Positions 52,699-62,707 of a DNA stretch of 64,000 nt are shown one piece after another. Source of the DNA: an uncultured Lentibacter sp. (GTDB lineage: Bacteria; Pseudomonadota; Alphaproteobacteria; Rhodobacterales; Rhodobacteraceae); the NCBI GenBank assembly GCA_947497495.1, contig CANMGT010000008.1, forward strand, positions 51,432-115,431, in the 5' to 3' direction. A model generated the notes under the pieces. It made no database searches, had not been told where the DNA came from, and was given only the letters and a program-made list of their open reading frames with translations. Numbering within the stretch: the first letter of the stretch is position 1; every line of letters starts with the position of its first letter. The position numbers and the translations under genes are program-made.

Positions 52699-52729
52699 GC
52701 CATTCAGAACCACATCATTCTTGAATGGC
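52699..52729. promoter_or_regulatory. Inverted repeat upstream of cysG
   Basis: GCCATTCA (52699-52706) and TGAATGGC (52722-52729) form a perfect 8-bp inverted repeat, extendable to 11 pairs with one bulged A. It is 100 bp upstream of cysG and 130 bp downstream of the fadB-like stop, with no T-run. An operator or leader hairpin for the sulfur operon is more likely than a terminator. Confidence 0.4.
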
Positions 52730-52858
52730 CCCGTTTCAACGTCAGCCTTTCTTGAGAACATTGCCTGCCAGAAACACCTAAAGGACGGCGGACAAGCCGG
52801 AAGCCTCCCTGAAGGGCAGAATCACGGCCCAAACCCGCCTGCCCCCAGAGGCAAAGGC

Positions 52859-54925
52859 CTAGCGTGTTGGCACGTAATCAGCGAGCAAGCCGCCATTTTC
52901 TGCGCAGCGCTTCAACAGCGGGCTGACCTTCCACGCGACGGCATCTTCCAGCGCAAGGCCTTCCAGCGCCTCAACAATGTTGCCCGCTCCGAGGCTGTCA
53001 GCATAGTGCATCAGCCCGCCGCGCCAACGCGGGAAGCCGTAGCCGGAGACTGTCACCAAGTCGATGTCAGCCGCTGATTGCGCGATGCCCTCATCCAGAA
53101 TGTCAGCCGCTTCGTTGATCATCGCCAACACCAAACGGCGCTCTATTTCTTGCTGGCTGTAAGCCGTGCGCGTGAGGCCTGCAGACTTGGCTGCTGCAAC
53201 AGCCAGTTCGGCCACGGCAGCGTCTTCCGCCTTACCGCCCGTCTCGGGGTAGAGATACCAACCCGCGCCTGTTTTCTTGCCAAGCCTGCCAAGTTCAACC
53301 ATGCGATCCGCGATGGGAATGTAGCGGCGGTTGGCATCGCGCGTTGCGTCCTGACGGCGGCGGTTGGCGTGGGCGATATCAAGCCCCGACAGGTCCTGCG
53401 CCTCATAGGGGCCCATCGCATAGCCAAACCCGACCATGGCCTTGTCTACGTCCCAAGGCGTCGCCCCGTCCATCAAGACGGTGTCGGCCGCTTCGCGATA
53501 GCGGGCCAGAATGCGGTTGCCGATAAAGCCGTCACAAACCCCGGCCAACACCGGAATTTTGCGCAGCAGCTTGGCCAGCGCAAACCCGGTGGCAAGGCTC
53601 GTGTCGCTTGAATGATCGCCGCGCACAATTTCGAGCAGCTTCATAATATGCGCAGGCGCAAAGAAGTGCAGCCCGACAACTCGCGCAGGATCAGAGGCCG
53701 CAGCCGCAATTTCGTTGATGTCCAGATAGGAAGTATTTGTCGCCAAGATCGCATCTTTGGGCAGGGCAGCCTCAAGTTTGCCAATCACGTCAACCTTAAC
53801 CTCCATGCTTTCATAAGCGGCTTCGATGGCAAGGGTAGCATCGGCGGCAGTGCTGTAGTCAGAGGAAGCCGCAAAACGGCTGCGATGATCTGCGGCGCGC
53901 GCGTCGTTGATCAGGCCGCGCTTCAGGCTCGCCGAGATGATCTTCTCGACATTGGCAATTGCGCGCTCCGCCCCCTGCGCGTCTGTTTCCAGTATGGTCA
54001 CAGTCAGCCCCGCGTTCAAAAGCGCATAGGCAATTCCGGCGCCCATCGTGCCGCCGCCCACAACAGCCACGTGCTTGAGACTGACAGGCTCGGCCGTGAG
54101 CCATGCGGGCGCTTTTGCAGCGCGCTCGGCAAAAAACATGTGCCGCAGCGCCTTTGACTGCGCCCCGTTGCGCAGCTCCAGAAACGCGGTGCGCTCGGCG
54201 AGGAGCGCTTGGTGAAACGGCTCTGCCAGAGTGTCGCGGATCAGCTCGATCACTTTCAAAGGCGCGGTTTGGTTGGCTTGCTTCTTGGCAACAGCCTTGC
54301 GGGCAGCTTCAAAAGCACCCTCGTCCGCATCTGGCGCAGGCAGCGTCCAGGTTGGAACAATACGCTGCAATGCCTCAGCGCCCGTGCCGAGCGCCGCTTG
54401 CATAGGATCATCCGCAACCTGATGTACCAAACCCGCCTCAAGCGCTTTTTGGGCCGTGAGCGGCTTGCCAGTGGTGATGATGTCCAAGGCCCTTGCAAGA
54501 CCAACTAGGCGTGGCAGACGTTGTGTGCCGCCTGCCCCCGGAAGCACGCCCAGCGTGACTTCGGGCAGCCCGATCTGCGACTTTGGCGAAATAATACGCA
54601 TACGGCACGCCATCGCTATCTCGGCGCCGCCGCCCAAGGCAACGCCGTCAATCGCGGCGATCCATGGCACAGGGCTTTCGTCGATAGCGTTCAAGACGTC
54701 CGGCAGGTGTGGCTCTTTTGGTGCGCTGTCAAACTCGCGCGCATCGGCGCCCGCCGCGAAGGCGCGGCCCTTACCCGTGACAATAACGCGGGCGAGCTTG
54801 GCCTCTTCGGCCCATTTGACAGCCTTCAACAGCCCCTCACGCACAGCATGCCCGATCGCATTCACTGGCGGATTGTCGATTTCCACAAAGCCTGTGTCGG
54901 CTTCTTGACGCATGGAAACACTCAT
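52859..54925 (-). CDS. fadJ: Bifunctional enoyl-CoA hydratase/3-hydroxyacyl-CoA dehydrogenase
   Basis: A 688-aa multifunctional beta-oxidation alpha subunit. The hydratase half (1-190) has the oxyanion-hole sequences GRAFAAGADAREF and GVALGGGAEIAMACRM, and PEVTLGVLPGAGGTQRLPRL. The dehydrogenase half starts near 285 with AVVGGGTMGAGIAYALLNAG, then NTSYLDINEIA and GLHFFAPAHIMKLLEIVRG, the catalytic His and surrounding motif, and a C-terminal repeat of the same fold (YRMVSGYGFPRWRGG-like region near 650). Probably FadJ/FadB type; the matching thiolase is not in this window. Confidence 0.92.
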   Translation of the reverse strand: MSVSMRQEADTGFVEIDNPPVNAIGHAVREGLLKAVKWAEEAKLARVIVTGKGRAFAAGADAREFDSAPKEPHLPDVLNAIDESPVPWIAAIDGVALGGGAEIAMACRMRIISPKSQIGLPEVTLGVLPGAGGTQRLPRLVGLARALDIITTGKPLTAQKALEAGLVHQVADDPMQAALGTGAEALQRIVPTWTLPAPDADEGAFEAARKAVAKKQANQTAPLKVIELIRDTLAEPFHQALLAERTAFLELRNGAQSKALRHMFFAERAAKAPAWLTAEPVSLKHVAVVGGGTMGAGIAYALLNAGLTVTILETDAQGAERAIANVEKIISASLKRGLINDARAADHRSRFAASSDYSTAADATLAIEAAYESMEVKVDVIGKLEAALPKDAILATNTSYLDINEIAAAASDPARVVGLHFFAPAHIMKLLEIVRGDHSSDTSLATGFALAKLLRKIPVLAGVCDGFIGNRILARYREAADTVLMDGATPWDVDKAMVGFGYAMGPYEAQDLSGLDIAHANRRRQDATRDANRRYIPIADRMVELGRLGKKTGAGWYLYPETGGKAEDAAVAELAVAAAKSAGLTRTAYSQQEIERRLVLAMINEAADILDEGIAQSAADIDLVTVSGYGFPRWRGGLMHYADSLGAGNIVEALEGLALEDAVAWKVSPLLKRCAENGGLLADYVPTR

Positions 54926-55041
54926 GTACTTCTCCTATTTCAAGCGAGGCGGATGCTAGGCGATCGCGCTCTGGCCTTGTCATTTGGCGGGGTTAAAGCA
55001 GCTTTCAAGCGCCTGAACAACCATGCCCCTAGCCAAGCGCT

Positions 55042-58000
55042 CTAGTAATCTTTCTCGAAGAACAGCCCGATGCCGGTTTTGCCTTCGGTGTCGACAGAGC
55101 CGCGCAGCTTTGTGGAGTTTGACAGATCAAGGTTCAGGTTGATCTGGCTTTGCCCTTTGCTGTCAACTTCGACATCTGTGTAGACTTTCTCGCTGATATA
55201 CTTTCCCGCGCGCAGGGTCGTCTCGCCGTCCGCATCGGTGGTGATATCAAGATCATCAACGCCGGTCTTCTGGCGCAGCTTCTCGACAATCCCGACACCG
55301 CCGCGCCCTGCGAGCGTGGCCACAGCCGACGCCAGTTGCACCGCCTGAAGCGCCGAAATTGTGGTGAGGTCACGTCCGAAAAGCAGCTGCGCCAAAACTT
55401 CGTCACTGGGCAGTTCGGGGACTGAGCTGAAGGTTATTTCAGGCGCATCAGCAGGCCCTTGCACGGTGACCAAAACCACATAGTCGTCTGTGCTCGTGCT
55501 CGCGACCAGCCGCAGGTAAGGCGTGAGGCTGCCCTGTGGGCTGACGTAGCCTTCCTGCAAGTCGAGCCGTTTGCCCAAAATGTCGAGCCGCCCGCGGATC
55601 AGGTCAAAACGTCCCTTGGGAATGATGTTCGCGGTTGTGCCCGTGAGCAGCAAGCGCCCGCCAAGCTCGGCATCAAGCCCACGCCCGCGAATGAAAATCT
55701 TGTTCTCCGCGACGATTTGCACGTCCAGCGACACGTCTGATCCGGCGCTTGACAGACTGTCATTCCCCTCGCTCAGCAGCCCCGCATAGGAGCGGGTTTT
55801 GCGCACAGCGGCTGGCTCGCCCAGATGCGTGATTGCGGGGATATCCCCGAACGAGCTGATGCCCGTTGACGGCACCCGCACCTCTGTCTCGGCCAAGTTC
55901 AGTTGCCCCGCAACCGAGAGGTTGGACGCAAAGGCACCGCGCACCGCCAAGACACCGTTGGCCCGCGTCTTGTAGAGTTTCGGCTCGCTGATGAAGGCAT
56001 TGGTAACAGTCACGTCGATGTCGGCCACATAGGGCGCTTGCATGCCGATGCGCCCCTCAGCCTCTAGCGCGCCCCCGCTGGCAAGTGTCGCGGTTGAACG
56101 CACAAGCGCGCTGCCATTGGCAACTGAGAGGGTCGCGTCGATGCCGCCCAAAGCGTTGCGCAGCGTAGGCAAAGACAGGCGCGCGCCGCCGATGCGCACA
56201 TCGCCGTTGAGCGACGACAGCGCCAGCGGGCCTTTGAGCCGCATGTCAAAATCAGCCGCGCCTTGCAGGGTTCTTGGCGCCAACCGACGGTTCAGCAACC
56301 CGAGCGGCGCGCGGCCAGCCAGTGTGAGCGCGGCAGTCTTGGCGTCGGAGGCGAGTTGCCCGTCAACCTGCACAGTGCTGCCGCCCGGCCCCAAGGCGCG
56401 CATATTTAAGGCCCACTGGCTTCCCGCTTGGCGCAACGTCGCCGTGGCGCTCGCAGGCCCTGCCAAATCTGGCACGAGCCACGCGACAGAGCCGATCTTG
56501 GCGTCAACCTCGGCGCTTATGGGCGCGGCCTTTGGCAGGGTCACCGCAGCCGCCAAGGTGATCGCACGGGGGCCATTCGCGTCAACGTCAACCAACCAGC
56601 CAGCTTGGCTTTGTGTGGCTGTTCCCGTCAGCTTCGCGGGGCCGTTCAAGCCCTGCACAAATTGCGCGGTGTTGTTGAGGGTTGCGTCAAACGTCACGCG
56701 GCTCGTGTCGGTGGCAAGGCGGCCTTCGGCATGGGCAGTGCCACCGCGCGCCACGATGCTTGAGCTGCGCAACGTCAAACCCTGTGTTGTGCGCAAAATC
56801 GACGCCGTCACGCGGCTGTCGCCTTTGAGGAGCCTTTCGAGTTGCGCATTTCCGATGCTCAGATCCGTGGCATTTGCCTCAAAGTCCAAATCGGCCTCGC
56901 CACTGAGCAGCGCGTAGCTTCCCTCAATATTTGCGATCATCGCGCCGCCAAGAGGCTGACCCGCCAGAGCCGAAAAGCGTTTGAGGCTGGCCGCTTTGGC
57001 CTGCAACACACCCTTGAGCATCATGCCGCTCTCGAGCCCGTCAACCGTGCCGCGCCCGGTGAGCGCAAGCCCACTCGCGCTAATCTCAAGGTTGCTCACA
57101 GCAAGCGGCTCCCCGTCTTGCCAAGCCAGATCTGCGCCAAGGATTGCCTCGTTTCCGGCGGCCTGCGCGAGCGCCTTGTCGGCAAACTCGATGCCCTGCG
57201 CTGTACCGTCAATCCGCGCGGTTACCCTGCGCAACACCCCGCGCGCGATCACGCCGCTTGCCTCGATCTGCGCGGCATCAAGGCTCACATCGGCGCGTTC
57301 AAGCCCCTGCAACTCGGATGTGAAAAACCAAGCTTCCCCCGCCTTTCTGTCAAAACGTGCGCGCATCTGGGCGCCTTTCACGCGCGTCTCAACGCCCGAG
57401 ATCGGCAGCACAGCGGCCCCTCCGGCGGGGTCTTGCAAGACAGCATCAAGCTGAAAGCTCTCCGGCAGGCCATCGGCGGCCAAGGCAACGTCTCCTGACA
57501 GGCGCAAAGCCGCGGCTGTGAGCGTAAGGTCGTCAAGGGTTTTGCGCCCGTTTTCAAACAGGCTGAGCCGACTTTTGAGAGCCACATCGCTGCCGAGAAA
57601 GTCGCGGTATTGCGGGGCGAACAAAGGGGTCAGATCGCCCTTGATGTCGGCCTCAATAGTGCGACTTGGCCTAGTGTCATCGCGAACTCCGTCAAGCGTT
57701 TGCGGCTTGACCTGCGTGCGAACGTGGCCTGCGAGGCGCTGCTGACCATCGGTTTCCAAGATTACATTTGCAGCAAATCGGTCGATCACATCCTCGCCTT
57801 TTGCCGAAAGCTCGACCGCTGGTTTGCCCGGCAACCCCAGCAGGTTCGCCACGATCCCGTCAGCAGCCTCGCGCAAAACCATGTCGAGCAGCAGCACACG
57901 GCTCGCGTTGGTAAACCCTGCCTTGAGGCGAAACTCACCCGCAGTTTTACCCTGTCGCTTGACCAAGAGTTCCGCCGCGCCCTCACCCGCGACAATTGTC

Positions 58001-58488
58001 ATAGCACCCGTCAGCGACGCCGTTACAGGCACCCCAACCACTGGCTCCCCGACCACAACTTTCTTGACCGAGACAGCGCCAATGCGCACGGATACGGGCA
58101 ACTCGGGCACAGTAAAACTGCGCGCTTCGGGGCTGGCCGTGCTTTTGGCAGCAACTGGCAGGCGCGCCAACTCGACGCTTGCAGCCGACAGCTCGTTGAT
58201 CTCGATGCTGCCCTGAAACACTGCGGCACGGTTCCAGTCCAACACGGCATCTGTGAGCGTGAGCCAAACGCCCTTGTCGTCGGCGATGGTGAGTTTCTCC
58301 ATCGTGGCGCGCGCGCTGAGCGCCCCTTCAAAGCCGCTGATCGTGACTTTGCTGCCAACGCTTGAGAGCGCGGCTTCAAGGTAGTTGGCGATGTAGCCTT
58401 TGTCCGCTTCCGCGTTCTGATCGGCGCTCTGCGCATGGGCTGAAAACACCTGCGCAAGTACCAGAACGAGGCCCAGTATCCAGCGCAT
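55042..58488 (-). CDS. tamB: Translocation and assembly module TamB (DUF490 family)
   Basis: A 1148-aa periplasm-spanning protein starting with a signal-like segment (MRWILGLVLVLAQVFSAHA). Most of it is beta-rich, with repeated weak AsmA/TamB-type units that would form a hydrophobic groove for lipids or substrates. The C-terminal DUF490 domain is clear: FSSVPELPSDEVLAQLLFGR (about residues 1018-1037), LRQKTGVDDLDI and ending GIGLFFEKDY. It shares one base with the tamA stop (TGATG), so it is translationally coupled. TamAB helps insert autotransporters and moves phospholipid to the outer membrane. Confidence 0.92.
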   Translation of the reverse strand: MRWILGLVLVLAQVFSAHAQSADQNAEADKGYIANYLEAALSSVGSKVTISGFEGALSARATMEKLTIADDKGVWLTLTDAVLDWNRAAVFQGSIEINELSAASVELARLPVAAKSTASPEARSFTVPELPVSVRIGAVSVKKVVVGEPVVGVPVTASLTGAMTIVAGEGAAELLVKRQGKTAGEFRLKAGFTNASRVLLLDMVLREAADGIVANLLGLPGKPAVELSAKGEDVIDRFAANVILETDGQQRLAGHVRTQVKPQTLDGVRDDTRPSRTIEADIKGDLTPLFAPQYRDFLGSDVALKSRLSLFENGRKTLDDLTLTAAALRLSGDVALAADGLPESFQLDAVLQDPAGGAAVLPISGVETRVKGAQMRARFDRKAGEAWFFTSELQGLERADVSLDAAQIEASGVIARGVLRRVTARIDGTAQGIEFADKALAQAAGNEAILGADLAWQDGEPLAVSNLEISASGLALTGRGTVDGLESGMMLKGVLQAKAASLKRFSALAGQPLGGAMIANIEGSYALLSGEADLDFEANATDLSIGNAQLERLLKGDSRVTASILRTTQGLTLRSSSIVARGGTAHAEGRLATDTSRVTFDATLNNTAQFVQGLNGPAKLTGTATQSQAGWLVDVDANGPRAITLAAAVTLPKAAPISAEVDAKIGSVAWLVPDLAGPASATATLRQAGSQWALNMRALGPGGSTVQVDGQLASDAKTAALTLAGRAPLGLLNRRLAPRTLQGAADFDMRLKGPLALSSLNGDVRIGGARLSLPTLRNALGGIDATLSVANGSALVRSTATLASGGALEAEGRIGMQAPYVADIDVTVTNAFISEPKLYKTRANGVLAVRGAFASNLSVAGQLNLAETEVRVPSTGISSFGDIPAITHLGEPAAVRKTRSYAGLLSEGNDSLSSAGSDVSLDVQIVAENKIFIRGRGLDAELGGRLLLTGTTANIIPKGRFDLIRGRLDILGKRLDLQEGYVSPQGSLTPYLRLVASTSTDDYVVLVTVQGPADAPEITFSSVPELPSDEVLAQLLFGRDLTTISALQAVQLASAVATLAGRGGVGIVEKLRQKTGVDDLDITTDADGETTLRAGKYISEKVYTDVEVDSKGQSQINLNLDLSNSTKLRGSVDTEGKTGIGLFFEKDY

Positions 58489-60290
58489 CAGAACGACTGC
58501 CCGATGCCGACATAGGCTTCAAAACTGTTGCTGCCTGCCCCCGACACAGGCACGGCCACGTCAAGCCTGATCGGGCCGATGCCCGTTTGGTAGCGCAGCC
58601 CAAGGCCCGCTCCGCTGTGCCAGCCGCCTGTGCTGTCAACGGTGCTGTTCTCGCCGATGTAGCCGATGTCGTAAAACCCGACGAGCCCGATTGTGTCGTT
58701 GATCTTGACGCGCGCCTCTCCGGAAAAGCCCAAAAACGAGCGCCCGCCCGTTTCTATGCCGCCCGTCGTCACCGTCAGAGACTGGTAGGACTGGCCGCGC
58801 ACGCTGCCGCTGCCGCCCGACAGAAAGAGCATGTCTGGCGGCGTTTCCCCGATGGCCGAACCGACGATCGTGCCGAGCTGGAAGCGCCCCGCAAGCGTAA
58901 CGTTGCCGCCGCCTCCGGCGCTCTTGTAGGCGCGCGCGTCCAGATAGCCCCGCGCCCCCGAGGCAGCGCCAGACAGCCCGTAGTAAGGCATGGCTTCGGC
59001 GCGCAGGTATGTTCCGCTCGTCGGGTTGAGCCTGTCATCGCGGGTGTCGCGGGTTGCGCCGAGACGCAGCATGAGGTGTGAGAAATAGTGCGAGCCGGTG
59101 CTGTCCTCCACATCGCTGTAGCGGTAGATGAGCGCGGCCTCACCTGTCAGGCTCTCCGAATAATACCGGCTTAGCCCCGCCTCGACACTTGCCTTGCGCA
59201 GAAAGTAGAGCGGCTCGTCTAGCTGATCAATCTCGGCAACCAAGTTCAGGTCGGTATCTTTTTCAAACGTCGAAGGACGTGTGAGGCTGGCCTTCAGGCT
59301 ATAGTCCAGCCCGTTGCTTTCGCCCCCCAGCCCCGAGACTTCGCCCTCGATGCGAAACCGCTCGGCGCCGCCCATCAGGTTGCGGTGCATCCAGTAGCCC
59401 GAGAACGAGAGGCCCTCGGACGAGTGCAACTCAGCGCCAAATCCCACGCGGCGGGGCTTTGCGTCTACAACAGTCAGTTCGATGTTCATCGCGTTATCCG
59501 CGCCCAGCGTTTCGGCTTCTTTGAGCGAAACCGAGCTGAACGAACCAGTGCGCCGCAATCGCGTGGCGGTGCGCTTGAGCGCCTCGGGGTCAAACACTTC
59601 GCCCGTCGGCACAGCGGCGATCTTGCGGATGCGGTTGACGCGCACCTTGCTGTCGCCCTCGATTTCAAGCGCCCCGAAGGTGACGCGCGGGCCAGTGGTG
59701 ATGCCCAGATCAACGTTGAGCTGCGCGTTCGGGTGATCTGCGACAACGCCTTCACGGGTGACCGTCGCCTTGGCATAGCCAAGAGCGCGCCAGCCCTGCA
59801 CACCCGCCTGCGCCGCATCGCGGATCACGGAAAGCTCGGCAGCTTGGCCCGCGTGAAACCCTTCGGGAATTATTGTTGCCTTCGTTGTCGGCGCGATGCT
59901 GGCCTTGCCCAGCTTGAAGGCGGGGCCAGCCTTGGCCGTCACAGTGACGCGCGACACAGTGCCAAGGTTCGCCAAAGGCGGGATCTCGGCAGCTTCACGC
60001 CCGTCAACGCGGATCGAAACAACCGGCCCGTAGTGGCCCTTCTCGTAGAACGCGCTCACGATCCGGCCATAATCGGCCTGCGCAGCTGCCAGAATGTCTT
60101 GCGGGTTGGTTGTAGTGTCACGCTTGGCAGCCAGAACAAGCGAGGCGTTCCTGACGTCGGTTTGCAGCTCTTTTGACAGGCCGTTCAAGGCGAAGTCAGC
60201 CTCAAAGGTAAAGGCAGGCCCCACCCAGAGGAAAACCCCCGCCAGCACCGGAGAGACACGCCTCAAGAGCAGATAAAACAGCCCATCCAT
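58488..60290 (-). CDS. tamA: Translocation and assembly module TamA (BamA/Omp85 family)
   Basis: A 600-aa outer-membrane barrel protein. After the N-terminal hydrophobic segment (MDGLFYLLLRRVSPVLAGVF), POTRA-type domains span about 25-270 (GFHAGQAAELSVIRDAAQAG; FDPEALKRTATRLRRTGSFS). The barrel occupies 280-600, with the conserved loop motif SVRGQSYQ (VRGF/Y-type) and GIGPIRLDVAVPVS, and a C-terminal aromatic Phe after GIGQS. TamA partners TamB encoded immediately downstream. Its gene is separated from rplW by a strong terminator. Confidence 0.92.
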   Translation of the reverse strand: MDGLFYLLLRRVSPVLAGVFLWVGPAFTFEADFALNGLSKELQTDVRNASLVLAAKRDTTTNPQDILAAAQADYGRIVSAFYEKGHYGPVVSIRVDGREAAEIPPLANLGTVSRVTVTAKAGPAFKLGKASIAPTTKATIIPEGFHAGQAAELSVIRDAAQAGVQGWRALGYAKATVTREGVVADHPNAQLNVDLGITTGPRVTFGALEIEGDSKVRVNRIRKIAAVPTGEVFDPEALKRTATRLRRTGSFSSVSLKEAETLGADNAMNIELTVVDAKPRRVGFGAELHSSEGLSFSGYWMHRNLMGGAERFRIEGEVSGLGGESNGLDYSLKASLTRPSTFEKDTDLNLVAEIDQLDEPLYFLRKASVEAGLSRYYSESLTGEAALIYRYSDVEDSTGSHYFSHLMLRLGATRDTRDDRLNPTSGTYLRAEAMPYYGLSGAASGARGYLDARAYKSAGGGGNVTLAGRFQLGTIVGSAIGETPPDMLFLSGGSGSVRGQSYQSLTVTTGGIETGGRSFLGFSGEARVKINDTIGLVGFYDIGYIGENSTVDSTGGWHSGAGLGLRYQTGIGPIRLDVAVPVSGAGSNSFEAYVGIGQSF

Positions 60291-60500
60291 TGATCGCTTC
60301 TTCCCGAGATACGCTACCAGCAGAGCCGTACTCTGCTTTGTCTAGAATTACGAGGAGAGCCTTTAAACATCAAGGGGCCGAACCCGCCGATGACGGCAAT
60401 TTGCCTTCACGCCTTCGTGTGAGTGCTTTTCCGCTCAGGCGGGCCCGCTGGAAGGCCTTCCGCGATGAGAAAAGCTAAAATGAGTCAGGTTTCAAAAGTA

Positions 60501-60535
60501 AAAAGCCCCCCGCCATCACTGGCGAGGGGCTTTTC
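60501..60535 (-). terminator. Rho-independent terminator after rplW
   Basis: On the minus strand AAAAGCCCCTCGCCA pairs with TGGCGGGGGGCTTTTT around a four-base loop, ending in T's. Stem of about 13 pairs with one bulge. It closes the S10-L3-L4-L23 transcript before tamA. Confidence 0.9.
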
Positions 60536-60557
60536 AATGTCTAGCGGAACGGTAGCC

Positions 60558-60854
60558 TTACAGGCCTGTGTTCACGTCGATTGTGTTGCCCTCTTCGAGC
60601 GTCACATAGGCTTTCTTAACGTCTTTGCGCTTACCGAGCATGCCGCGAAAGCGTTTGACTTTACCTTTGGTGATCGTCGTGTTGACCGCTTTCACCTTTA
60701 CACCAAAGAGGTTTTCAACCGCCTCTTTGATCTGTGGCTTGTTGGCGTCGATGTGCACTTCGAAAACAACTGCGCCATTTTCTGACGCCATTGTTGCTTT
60801 TTCGGTGATGATCGGCTTGCGGATCACGTCGTAGTGTTTTGCTGCAGTGCTCAT
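60558..60854 (-). CDS. rplW: 50S ribosomal protein L23
   Basis: A 98-aa L23, which sits at the peptide exit tunnel and docks SRP and trigger factor. Recognised by [20 protein letters not shown] at the N terminus, [20 protein letters not shown] and the basic motif [19 protein letters not shown]. It overlaps the rplD stop by 4 bp (ATGA). Confidence 0.97.
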   Translation of the reverse strand: MSTAAKHYDVIRKPIITEKATMASENGAVVFEVHIDANKPQIKEAVENLFGVKVKAVNTTITKGKVKRFRGMLGKRKDVKKAYVTLEEGNTIDVNTGL

Positions 60855-61468
60855 TTCAGGCGAGCCTCCAATGCTTCGATACCCGCTTTGGTGATCACGA
60901 GAGTGTCACGCTTGAGGATGTCGTATACGTTTGCGCCCATTGTCGGCAGGATATCCAGACCTTCAATGTTGCGAGCGGCTACGGCGAAGGCTTCGTTAAC
61001 TGTCGCCCCGTCGATGACCAATGCGCGCTTCCAACCGAGGTCTTTGACCTGCTTGGCGAGTGCGCCTGTTTTTGTCGCGCCTTCAACAGACTCGATTACA
61101 ACAAGCTCACCAGCTTTCGCTTTTGCGCTGAGCGCGTGGCGAAGGCCGAGTTTGCGGAACTTTTTGGTCAGGTCGTGGCCGTGGCTGCGAACAACCGGGC
61201 CTTTGTAAACACCACCACCGCGGAAGATAGGCGCCGAACGGGCACCGTGGCGTGCGCCACCTGTGCCTTTTTGGCGATAGATCTTCTTGGTTGAGTAGTT
61301 CACTTCCGAACGCGTCTTAACCTTGTGCGTGCCCGCTTGGGCGTTGTTACGCTGCCAGCGCACCATGCGGTGCAGGATGTCAGCGCGTGGCTCAAGGCCG
61401 AACAGCTCTTCAGACAGCTCTACTGAGCCGGCTTTGCCGCCGTCGAGTTTGATTACGTCAAATTTCAT
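60851..61468 (-). CDS. rplD: 50S ribosomal protein L4
   Basis: A 205-aa L4, early assembly protein lining the exit tunnel. It is identified by [20 protein letters not shown], the extended loop [20 protein letters not shown] and [20 protein letters not shown]. In gammaproteobacteria L4 regulates the S10 operon; whether this applies here is unknown. Overlaps the rplC stop by 4 bp. Confidence 0.97.
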   Translation of the reverse strand: MKFDVIKLDGGKAGSVELSEELFGLEPRADILHRMVRWQRNNAQAGTHKVKTRSEVNYSTKKIYRQKGTGGARHGARSAPIFRGGGVYKGPVVRSHGHDLTKKFRKLGLRHALSAKAKAGELVVIESVEGATKTGALAKQVKDLGWKRALVIDGATVNEAFAVAARNIEGLDILPTMGANVYDILKRDTLVITKAGIEALEARLK

Positions 61469-62202
61469 GCTTCACCACCTTCCGCAGGCGCTTCTTCGGC
61501 AGGAGCCTCAGTTACGGCAGCTGCAGCTGCTGACTTGAGACCAGCCGGGAAAGGCGCGTTCTCAGGCAATTTCTTTTTCACAGCGTCTTTAACAGTGACC
61601 CAGCCGCCTTTGGAGCCAGGAACGGCGCCTTTGACCATGATCAGGCCGCGGCCCGCGTCTGTTTTGACAACTTCAAGGTTCTGCGTTGTTACGCGAACAG
61701 CACCCATGTGACCGGCCATTTTCTTACCTTTGAAAACTTTGCCCGGATCCTGACACTGGCCTGTTGAGCCGTGTGAGCGGTGGCTGATCGAAACACCGTG
61801 TGAGGCGCGCAAACCGCCGAAGTTGTGGCGCTTCATCGCACCGGCAAAACCTTTACCGATAGATGTGCCCGCAACGTCAACTTTCTGGCCTTCCACGTAG
61901 TGCTCTGCAGAAATCTCTTCGCCAACGGCGATGAGGTTCTCGACAGAAACGCGGAACTCGGCAACTTTACGTTTTGGTTCAACCTTGGCAGCAGCGAAGT
62001 GGCCGCGCATCGCTTGTGATGTGCGCTTTGCTTTTGCGTTGCCGGCACCGAGCTGAACAGCTGTGTAGCCGTCACGCTCGTCTGTGCGCTGGTCAACGAC
62101 CTGCAGGTTTTCGAGTTGAAGAACAGTCACAGGAATCTGCTTGCCGTCTTCCATGAACAAGCGGGTCATGCCCACTTTTTTAGCGATTACACCGGAGCGC
62201 AT
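61465..62202 (-). CDS. rplC: 50S ribosomal protein L3
   Basis: A 245-aa L3, one of the first proteins to bind 23S rRNA. Recognised by [20 protein letters not shown] at the start and the loop [19 protein letters not shown] (about residues 112-130), then [20 protein letters not shown]. It has an Ala/Glu/Pro-rich C-terminal tail (about 218-245), as in other Rhodobacterales. It lies 12 bp after rpsJ. Confidence 0.97.
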   Translation of the reverse strand: MRSGVIAKKVGMTRLFMEDGKQIPVTVLQLENLQVVDQRTDERDGYTAVQLGAGNAKAKRTSQAMRGHFAAAKVEPKRKVAEFRVSVENLIAVGEEISAEHYVEGQKVDVAGTSIGKGFAGAMKRHNFGGLRASHGVSISHRSHGSTGQCQDPGKVFKGKKMAGHMGAVRVTTQNLEVVKTDAGRGLIMVKGAVPGSKGGWVTVKDAVKKKLPENAPFPAGLKSAAAAAVTEAPAEEAPAEGGEA

Positions 62203-62214
62203 ATGATACTCTCC

Positions 62215-62523
62215 TTAAACTGAAATCTGGACGTCAACGCCAGCAGCCAGGTCGAGCTTCATAAGCGCGTCAACTGTCTGTGGTGTCGGGTCTACGATGT
62301 CGAGAAGGCGCTTGTGTGTGCGGATCTCGAACTGGTCGCGTGACTTTTTGTTCACGTGTGGGCCACGCAGAACAGTGAATTTTTCGATCTTGTTTGGCAG
62401 TGGGATGGGCCCACGGACCTGCGCACCGGTGCGCTTGGCAGTTGCGACGATCTCTTGTGTGCTGGCGTCCAGAACACGATAGTCGAATGCCTTCAGCCGG
62501 ATACGGATGTTTTGGCTTTGCAT
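62215..62523 (-). CDS. rpsJ: 30S ribosomal protein S10
   Basis: A 102-aa S10, complete. Begins [20 protein letters not shown] and shows the conserved [20 protein letters not shown] and the C-terminal [21 protein letters not shown]10 also serves in transcription antitermination (NusE). First gene of the partial S10 operon; a terminator hairpin just upstream means that it has its own promoter or receives only read-through. Confidence 0.98.
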   Translation of the reverse strand: MQSQNIRIRLKAFDYRVLDASTQEIVATAKRTGAQVRGPIPLPNKIEKFTVLRGPHVNKKSRDQFEIRTHKRLLDIVDPTPQTVDALMKLDLAAGVDVQISV

Positions 62524-62607
62524 ATCATTCGCCCTTTCGAGGCTTCAGAGTTGATAGGACGACAGGTGGCTCATTCCCCCTGCCCTCGTCGAACTCCGGG
62601 CAAATAA

Positions 62608-62632
62608 CAAAAGCGGGACCGAATCCCGCCTC
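62608..62632 (-). terminator. Rho-independent terminator upstream of rpsJ
   Basis: On the minus strand GCGGGA, loop TTCGG, TCCCGC, then TTTTGTT. It lies 76 bp after the GIY-YIG-like gene stop and 85 bp before rpsJ. Read with minus-strand transcription it separates the GIY-YIG-like gene from the S10 operon. Confidence 0.85.
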
Positions 62633-62707
62633 ACGCTGTTTGCCCAGCGAACCTGCGCGATATACGGCGGGCGGGTGTGTGTGGCAAGAGGTTTTTGAAC
62701 ACCCTTT

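Noticed and set aside
60290..60478. 62-residue plus-strand frame upstream of tamA
   Set aside because: It lies in the tamA promoter region and has no ribosome-binding site or recognisable sequence.
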